Shown here: positions 1-5,800 of the stretch, in pieces | How positions within the stretch are numbered: the stretch's first letter is position 1 | Layout of the letters: each line of letters opens with the position of its first letter | Assembly: GCA_023392975.1 (NCBI GenBank) | Contig: JAEWNA010000282.1 | Coordinates: forward strand, 1 to 8,281 | DNA length: 8,281 nucleotides | Direction: 5' to 3' | Source of the DNA: Pseudomonadota bacterium | GTDB lineage: Bacteria; Pseudomonadota; Gammaproteobacteria; Xanthomonadales; Xanthomonadaceae | Translations under genes and position numbers: made by a program | Notes under the pieces: model-generated | Databases searched by the model: none | The model's input: only the letters and a program-made list of their open reading frames with translations | What the model was told of the DNA's origin: nothing

Positions 1-41
1 GCCTTCATCAGTCTTCCACCGGATGTCCAAGGACCGGATGA
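1..41 (+). CDS. Possible 3' end of an upstream gene (partial)
   Basis: In the frame starting at base 3 there are 12 sense codons ending in TGA at 39-41, reading ...LHQSSTGCPRTG-stop. The TGA lies inside the string ATGATG at 38-43. It therefore overlaps the ATG at 38 (ATGA) and touches the ATG at 41 (TGATG). Such overlaps are typical of translationally coupled genes in biosynthetic operons, and a ribosome binding site for the next gene lies inside this tail. The 12 residues are too few to recognise a product. The frame used by the next gene is also open back to base 1, so I cannot exclude that bases 1-40 belong to that gene instead. Confidence 0.3.
   Translation, partial: LHQSSTGCPRTG
29..33 (+). 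promoter_or_regulatory. Ribosome binding site for the acyl hydrolase gene
   Basis: AAGGA at 29-33 lies 7 nt before the ATG at 41 and 4 nt before the ATG at 38. It lies downstream of the in-frame ATG at 23 and cannot serve that start. It is the main reason for placing the start at 41 (or 38) rather than 23. Confidence 0.55.
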
Positions 42-1000
42 TGTCGTTTCCGAAAACCGTGTTCATGTTCTCCGGACAGGGATCGCAGTACCGCACCATG
101 GGCCGGCCGCTGTTCGACGCGGATCCGGTCTTCCGCGATGAACTGCTGCGCCTGGATCGCATCGCGAGCGACCTCACCGGCGAACGCGTGCTTGAGCAGA
201 TGCATGCCGGCAGTAAGGCGGACAGCTTCGCGCGGACGCTGGTCACGCACCCGGCGATCTTCATGCTCGAATATGCCCTGGCGCAGACTCTCCTCGCGCA
301 GGGACTGGAGCCCGACCTCTGCCTCGGCGCGAGCCTGGGGAGCTTCGCGGCGGCCGCCGTGGCCGGGCACCTCGGGGTCGAGGACGCAATGCGTGCCGTC
401 GTGGTCCAGGCGCGTGCGTTCGAGGCCACCTGCGAAGCGGGCGGCATCCTCGCCATCCTCGCGCCGCCTTCGCTGTACGACGAGCCTTTCCTGCGCGCAC
501 ACAGCGAACTGTCCGGCATCAACTTCGACAGGCATTTCGCGGTGTCCTGCGACCTGTCCGCGATGACCGGCATCGAGCGCGAGCTCAAGCAGCGGGCCAT
601 CGCCAGTCAGCGTCTCGACGTGTCCCATGCGTTCCATTCGCGCCTGATCGATCCGGCGGCGCATGCATTCCTCGCCGGCATCCGCGACCTCGATTTTGCC
701 GCCGACGCACGTCCGGTCGCGTGCTGCGCGCGGGCGCGAACCCTGTCGAGTCTCGAACCCGTGGACTTCTGGGATGCGGTACGCGAACCCATCCGTTTCC
801 GCGACACGATCGTCCACCTCGAAAGCGCGGGGCCTTACCGCTACATCGACGTCGGGCCGTCAGGCACGTTGGCGACCTTCGTGAAGTACGCCTTGCCCGC
901 CTCGTCGCGCTCGATGGCCCATCCGACCCTCACCCCCTTCGGCCAGGACGTGAAGAACGTCGCCAACCTGCTCGTGCTCTTGACCCAGCCGGTGGCCTAG
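41..1000 (+). CDS. Discrete trans-AT PKS acyl hydrolase (PksD/PedC-like, AT fold)
   Basis: This is a stand-alone acyltransferase-fold protein of about 319 aa from the ATG at 41. Other in-frame starts are 38 and 23, and the frame is open to the window edge. Seen: a GQGSQ motif at residues 12-16; a nucleophile elbow GASLGS with Ser98, where loading ATs usually have GHSxG; and AFHS with His199, the partner His of the Ser-His dyad. Where malonyl-specific ATs carry a conserved Arg (RGxxMQ segment), this protein reads VQARAFEATC, with Gln123 at the Arg position in my hand alignment. From memory, Bacillus PksD has the same pattern (GASLGE, QAR, about 324 aa). Known for the family: PedC-type hydrolases release stalled or wrong acyl groups from ACPs as an editing step in trans-AT assembly lines. 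Inference: it edits ACP-bound intermediates of the downstream synthase. It is probably translationally coupled to the gene on its left. The stop TAG at 998-1000 abuts a run of 13 C. A true loading AT is the alternative, but I consider it less likely. Confidence 0.85.
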   Translation: MSFPKTVFMFSGQGSQYRTMGRPLFDADPVFRDELLRLDRIASDLTGERVLEQMHAGSKADSFARTLVTHPAIFMLEYALAQTLLAQGLEPDLCLGASLGSFAAAAVAGHLGVEDAMRAVVVQARAFEATCEAGGILAILAPPSLYDEPFLRAHSELSGINFDRHFAVSCDLSAMTGIERELKQRAIASQRLDVSHAFHSRLIDPAAHAFLAGIRDLDFAADARPVACCARARTLSSLEPVDFWDAVREPIRFRDTIVHLESAGPYRYIDVGPSGTLATFVKYALPASSRSMAHPTLTPFGQDVKNVANLLVLLTQPVA

Positions 1001-1013
1001 CCCCCCCCCCCCC
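1001..1013. repeat. Homopolymer tract C13
   Basis: Thirteen consecutive C follow the TAG stop of the hydrolase gene without a gap. Because the tract is outside the coding frame, length changes would not alter the protein. They could alter 3' mRNA structure, or the tract could be a sequencing or assembly length error. Confidence 0.9.
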
Positions 1014-1070
1014 AGGCGAGTGGGGAATGGGAATCGGTCGGGAAACGGGAATATCGGCCGGTGAAAGCGA

Positions 1071-1087
1071 GGGTCGAAAAACGACCC
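1071..1087 (+). terminator. Hairpin downstream of the hydrolase gene, weak terminator candidate
   Basis: GGGTCG (1071-1076) and CGACCC (1082-1087) form a perfect 6-bp stem with a loop of five A. It lies about 70 nt after the hydrolase stop. The following sequence has only a short T-run (1099-1101) and no proper U-tract, so it is at best a weak or assisted terminator. It could instead protect the mRNA 3' end. Confidence 0.35.
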
Positions 1088-1098
1088 GATGGCGATGA

Positions 1099-1117
1099 TT
1101 TCATTCGATGAATGAAA
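1099..1117. repeat. Perfect 8-bp inverted repeat, 3-nt spacer
   Basis: TTTCATTC (1099-1106) and GAATGAAA (1110-1117) are exact reverse complements separated by GAT. The arms are A+T-rich in a G+C-rich setting. This could be a second hairpin of the post-hydrolase region or a protein-binding palindrome upstream of the PKS. No T-rich tail follows. The function is unknown. Confidence 0.6.
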
Positions 1118-1305
1118 CCGGCGCGAAAAAAACCGGCGTCGAATGGCGGCGCGCATTCAGGGTCCGCGCGAGCGTGGAAAATGCGAAATCGCCTTGGAAT
1201 CGCACTGCTTTTCGGGCCCGGGGCCCTCGTCGCCGCTGCCGTTTCCATCCTCCCGTCAAAATACAGAACCGAAAAGTACAGTAAAAAAACGCTCATCGGA
1301 CGCGG

Positions 1306-1335
1306 TTGCGCGTGAAACACACCGCGTTGTAGCAT
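1306..1335 (+). promoter_or_regulatory. Weak sigma-70-like promoter candidate for the PKS gene
   Basis: TTGCGC (1306-1311) and TAGCAT (1330-1335) are separated by 18 bp. They match the TTGACA and TATAAT consensus at about 3 and 4 of 6 positions. The site sits just after the A-rich patch 1257-1290. A start near 1342 would give a leader of roughly 165 nt containing the hairpin at 1348-1367. The match is poor and rests on position as much as on sequence. TACAGT at 1277-1282 is another possible -10 but has no acceptable -35. Confidence 0.2.
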
Positions 1336-1396
1336 CCTCTCGCCATCAAGACGCATGGGGGCGTCTTTGGCCTGTGTGATGTGCATTCCGCGTTGT
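1322..1396 (+). repeat. 9-bp direct repeat CCGCGTTGT
   Basis: CCGCGTTGT occurs at 1322-1330 and again at 1388-1396, 66 bp apart start to start, in the non-coding leader upstream of the PKS. The copies flank the hairpin at 1348-1367. Paired regulator binding sites are conceivable, but a chance match in G+C-rich DNA is also possible. Confidence 0.35.
1348..1367 (+). promoter_or_regulatory. Leader hairpin upstream of the PKS
   Basis: AAGACGC (1348-1354) and GCGTCTT (1361-1367) form a perfect 7-bp stem with loop ATGGGG. The outgoing arm ends in T with one further T, so it faintly resembles an intrinsic terminator but lacks a U-tract. It lies about 140 nt before the PKS start and could act as a leader or attenuator structure. 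No riboswitch class is recognised. Confidence 0.35.
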
Positions 1397-1496
1397 CCCG
1401 AATAGCGGATGACGCAAGACCGGTATCGCGTCCGCAGAAGGCCCGGAAGATGCGGGGCCGGTTTTCGTGTGTCAAGGAAGAACCTGTTGGAACTAT

Positions 1497-1500
1497 GGAG
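1497..1500 (+). promoter_or_regulatory. Ribosome binding site of the PKS gene
   Basis: GGAG at 1497-1500 stands 5 nt before the ATG at 1506. An AAGGAAG at 1474-1480 is about 25 nt from that ATG, too far to serve it. The GGAG decides for ATG 1506 over the in-frame GTG codons at 1467, 1500 and 1503. Confidence 0.5.
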
Positions 1501-1505
1501 TGGTG

Positions 1506-2801
1506 ATGGAAACCGCGATCATCGGTATGGCGTTTCGTTTTCCGGGCGCCAACGACTGCAATACCTTCTGGACGAACCTGATCGAACGCAAGTCCAGCGT
1601 CACCGAGGTTCCGGTGGAGCGCTGGGATTGGCGCGCGCTGTGGGGCGATCCCAAGCTCGAGGTCAACAGGACCTTCAGCAAATGGGGCGGTTTCGTCGAT
1701 GACGCGGACGCCTTCGATCACCAGTTCTTCGGTTTCCTGCCCAAGGTCGTCCAGAGCATGGATCCGCAGCAGCGGATCATGCTCGAAATGGCGTGGAACT
1801 GCATGGAGGACGCGGGCGTCGCGCCCTCGAGCCTCGCCGGTCGCAACGTCGCGGTGGTGGTCGGTGTGTTCAACCACGACTACAAGGAATTGCAGGAGCG
1901 CGACGAGATCTCGATCGAGGCGCACCATTCCACCGGCACCGCCACCGCGGTGATCGCCAACCGGGTGTCGCACTTCTTCGATTTCCGCGGCCCCAGCATC
2001 CCGATCGACACGGCGTGCTCCAGTTCGCTCAACGCGCTGCACAACGCCATCCAGGCCCTGGAATACGACGGCTGCGAGTTGGCGCTGGCCGGCGGCATCA
2101 ACCTGATGCTGACCCCGACCCGCCACATCTCGTTCTCGAAGATGGGCATGCTGTCGCCCACCGGGACCTGCAAGACCTTCGATGACACCGCGGACGGCTA
2201 CGTACGCGGCGAAGGCGCGGGTTTCCTGCTCCTCAAGCCTCTGCACAAGGCGATCGCCGACGGCGATCCGATCCACGGCGTGATCAAGGGCACCGCCGTG
2301 AACCACTGCGGCGGCACGTACACGCTGACGTATCCGAGCCCGCGCGCGCAGTCGGAAGTCATCATGGCCGCGCACCAGCGCGCCGCGGTGCCGGTGGACA
2401 CGGTCGGTTTCGTCGAACTGCACGGCACCGGCACGCCCAAGGGCGACCCCATCGAATTCGAGGGCCTGGTCCGCGCCTTCGAGACGCTGGCCGAGCGCCA
2501 GGGCGTGTCCCTGTCGGGTCCCGGCTGCGGTCTGAGTTCGGTGAAGACCAACATCGGCCACCTGGAAGCCGCGGCCGGCCTGGCCGGCATCGTCAAGGTG
2601 CTGCTGGCGATGCGTCATCGGCGCCTGCCCGCGTTCCAGAATTTCACGCGCCTGAACAGCCGCATCCGGATGGAGGGCACGCCGTTCTACGCGCTCGACG
2701 ACAGTCGCCCCTGGCAGCCTTCGGCGCCGGGCGTCCCGCTGCGCGCAGGCATCAGTTCCTTCGGCTTCGGCGGCACCAACGCCCACGTCGTGCTGGAGGA
2801 G
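1506..2801 (+). other. Domain KS1 (ketosynthase, module 1)
   Basis: Residues 1-432. The catalytic set is complete: Cys171 in DTACSSS, His306 in ELHGTGTPKGDP and His352 in TNIGHLEAAAG, so it should be an elongating KS. It ends with SSFGFGGTNAHVVLEE. The loop at residues 266-279 reads NHCGGTYTLTYPSP rather than the NHGGKTxGxTVPxP seen in KS2. The His306-His352 spacing is 46 residues against 38 in KS2, because of an insertion around TLAERQGVSLSGPGCG. The segment GFLPKVVQSMDPQQR replaces the more common ISPxEAxxMDPQQR. It therefore probably belongs to a different KS clade, and accepts a different incoming chain, than KS2. Confidence 0.93.
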
Positions 2802-5800
2802 CCGCCGGCCCCTCGTGTCGGCAAATCCTCGCGCCGTCGTCCCTCCGAGACGCCGGTGCTGGTGGCCTTGTCGGCGAAGACGGCGGACGCGCTGCGTCGC
2901 CGCGTTTCGGACCTGCGCGATTGGCTGCAGGCGGATGCCGGTGCGACGTCGCTGATCGACATCAGCCGCACCCTGCTGCTCGGCCGCGAGCCGCTGCCGG
3001 TGCGCTTCGCCTGTGTCGTCGACAGCCATGCGGCGCTGATCGAGGCGCTGGATGCCATGTCCGCATCCGGCACGCCCGCGGTGGCGTCCGAAACCGCACA
3101 GGCGGAGTTCCGCGACGACGCCGGGCGCGAAGCGCTGGCGTCTCTGGTCGCGCAGTCGGCAAAAGCGAAGAAGGCCACCCGCATCGAGACCCTGCAGAAG
3201 CTGTCGCAGGCGTTCCTGGCCGGCGCGAATCCGGCGTGGGCGCCGCTGTTCGCGGGCGCGCCGGGCACCATGGCGCGCCTGCCCGGCTATCCCTTCGCCC
3301 GGGAACGCTTCTGGATTCCCGCGTCGATCGAAGGCGCCGTCCGCGAAACCGGCGGCGCCGCACGCCTGCATCCCTTGCTCCATCGCAACGAATCCACGCT
3401 GACACAGCTCCGGTTCGCGTCGACCTTCGACGGCAGCGAGCGCTTCCTCTCCGACCACGTCGTCGATGATCGCCGCGTGCTGCCGGGCGTCGCCTGCCTG
3501 GAAATGGTGCGCGAGGCCGTGTGCCGCGCGCTGGCGCTGCCCGCATCGGCGCCGGTGCGCGTCGAGGACGTGGTCTGGCAGCGACCGATCGAAGTGCTCG
3601 ACCGTACTGTCGAGATCTGGATCGAATTGGCGCCTGCCGACGGGATCGACGCAGTCGCATCCGAAGCCGCTCTGCGCCTGGATTTCCGCATCGTCGATGC
3701 CGATGCGGAAGATGCGTCCTCCGTACATTGCCGCGGGCGTGCCGTACTCGGCACCGAGGACGAGGTCGCGTCGCCGGATCTCCAAGCGATCGCCACCGAC
3801 TGCATCCGCGCCCATGACGCCGACGCCTGCTATCGCGCGTTCGATGCGCTGGGCCTGCATTACGGTCCCTCGCATCGCGGCATCGTCGATCTGCGTGTGG
3901 GCGAGGGCCAATGCCTCGCACGGGTCGCGCTGCCGGAGACGCCGGGCCTCGCCGACTGCCTCGTGCATCCCGGGGTCGCCGACGCCGCGTTGCAGGCGGC
4001 GGTGGCGCTGGTCGCCGGTGTCGATCCCGTCCGCGCCGATGCGCCGTGCCTGCCGTTCGCGCTGGATCGCCTCGATATCGTCGGCATGGACCCTTCCGGG
4101 GCCTGCCCGCGCGAATTCCTCGCCTGGGCACGGTTCTCGCCGCGGTCCTCGTCGGCGGATCGCGTGCCCAAGATCGACGTCGACCTGATCGCGCGTTCGA
4201 GCGATGCGGCGGAAGCCGGTACCGATGCCGCCGGCCATGTGCGGCTGGCGTTCCGGGGACTCAGCATCCGTCCGCGCGTCGTGGAGGACATCGTCGTCGC
4301 CGCTGCGACGGCCGTGCCGCAGGCGCCGCAGGTGCCTGCCTCGCTGAACGATGCGCTGTATTCGCCGGTGTGGCTGGAAGCGGCGCTGCCGCCGTCCGCC
4401 GTGCCAATCGCCCCGCCCGCGAGGGTCCTGCTGGTCGGCGAGGGCGACCAACCCGACGCGCTGCAGGCCATGCTCGCGGCGTCGCCGCGGTTCGCCGGGA
4501 CGCAGTTCGAGTCCCTGCGCCTGTTGCCCGCCGAAGCAGTCGAGGCGACCGAGGGCGGCATGCGGGCCGCATCGTTGTCCGATGCGGAGGCGCAGGTCGC
4601 CGCATGGGCGGCGCGCGGCGCGCAGCCGGAGGCGATCGTGTGGTGCGCGCCCGGTGCCGACGATGCGGCAAGCCCGCAGGCGCGTCTGGATGCGGGTGCG
4701 CGCAGCGTGTACGCCCTGTGCAAGGCCCTGCTGCGCGGCCCGAAGAAGCTGCGCATCGTGCATCTCGCGCCGGCGGAGGCGGGCGGCGACGCGATGCCCG
4801 ATGCGATCGGCCTGGCCGGCTTCTACAAGACCCTGTCCATCGAGAAGCCGAGCTTCGCGGGACGCGTGATCCAGTTGCCGTTCGATGCCGCGATGCCCGC
4901 GCGCGTCGCGGACGAGTTGGCCGCCGCCGACAAGGCGATCGAGGTGCGTTACGTCGACGGCCGTCGCGAGACCCGGCGATTCGCGGCCGCGGGTTCGCGG
5001 CTACTGCCGAAGGTCGCGGCGACCCAGATGCCGCCGGCGGCCTTCCGCCAGGGCGGCGCCTACCTGATCACCGGCGGCATGGGCGCGCTGGGCCTGATCG
5101 TCGCGCGCCACCTGTGCGCCCGCCATGGCGCCACCGTGTTCCTCACCGGACGTTCCGCGCCCTCGGACGCGCAAGGCCCGGTGCTCGCCGAGCTGGCCGC
5201 GCTCGGCGGTCGCGCCGTCTACCTGGCCTGCGACGTCGCGGATCGCGACGACGTGCGCCGCGCGTTGTCGGAGATCCGTGCGGACCTCTCCGCGCACGGG
5301 CAAAGCCTGCGCGGCGTGCTGCATTCGGCGGGGGTGATCGAGGACAATTTCCTGCTGCGCAAGCCCGCCGACGCCTTCGCGCGCGTGGTCGCGCCGAAGA
5401 TGCTCGGGACCGTGCATCTCGATCTCGAAACGCGTGACGATCCGCTCGACCTGTTCGTGCTGTTCTCGTCGGTCACTGGCGTGCTCGGCAACGTCGGCCA
5501 GTGCGATTACGCGTTCGGCAATGCGTTCGAGGATGCCTTCGCGGCGCATCGCGACCGGCTGATGGCCAGCGGCGAGCGCAGTGGCAAGGCCGTGTCGATC
5601 AACTGGCCGTACTGGAAGGACGGCGGCATGCGCCTGTCCGACAAGGAAGAAGAGGCCCTGCGGCGCGGGTTCGGCATCGTCCCGCTGTCCACCGCGCATG
5701 GCATCGAGGCACTCGAGTTCGCGATCGCGCAGCCACAGCCGCAGGTGGTGGTCATGCCGGTTGGCGACCTCGCCAAGGTGCATGCGGTGCTCGGCGTGGC

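Larger units (their letters stand above)
1001..1505 (+). other. 505-bp intergenic region between hydrolase and PKS genes
   Basis: No credible gene lies here. Short open frames (for example an ATG at 1112) have arginine/lysine-rich, low-complexity translations and no visible ribosome binding site. From left to right the region holds a 13-C run, a cluster of G-tracts, two close hairpins (1071-1087 and 1099-1117), a GGGCCC-G-GGGCCC block at 1214-1226, an A-rich patch around 1257-1290, a hairpin at 1348-1367 and a 9-bp direct repeat (1322-1330 and 1388-1396). It is visibly less G+C-rich around 1095-1130 and 1255-1295 than the flanking genes. Its length and content suggest that the PKS has its own promoter and leader rather than depending only on read-through from the hydrolase gene. 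The stretch is co-directional with both genes. Confidence 0.75.

Noticed and set aside
1214..1226. GGGCCC-G-GGGCCC block as a terminator or operator
   Set aside because: The two copies are self-palindromic G/C blocks with a 1-nt spacer and no T-tract. They are likely chance in G+C-rich DNA.
1112..1315. Small + strand open frame in the intergenic region
   Set aside because: There is no ribosome binding site, the translation is Lys/Arg/Ala-rich and unlike any family I know, and it crosses the inverted and direct repeats of a non-coding region.
1369..1384. Sigma-54 promoter (GG...GC)
   Set aside because: The GG and GC elements are spaced 12 bp instead of 10, and the flanking consensus is not met.
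1375..1390. TGTGA half-site suggesting a CRP/Clp operator upstream of the PKS
   Set aside because: The second half-site (TCACA after 6 bp) is absent, and a single TGTGA is expected by chance.
1409..1702. ATG-initiated frame overlapping the PKS start
   Set aside because: It overlaps the KS1 N-terminus in another frame and has an Arg-rich, low-complexity product. KS1 conservation fixes the real frame.
2802..3365. Hidden integrated AT domain between KS1 and DH1
   Set aside because: Only about 188 residues are available, and no GHSxG or GAFH motif was found. The region matches flanking linkers of trans-AT modules.
1293..4763. Minus-strand open frame of about 1156 codons opposite the PKS
   Set aside because: The complementary + strand has unbroken KS, DH and KR domains with all catalytic motifs. 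The minus translation is Arg/Gly/Ala-rich with no fold. Stop codons are rare antisense to G/C-ending codons.
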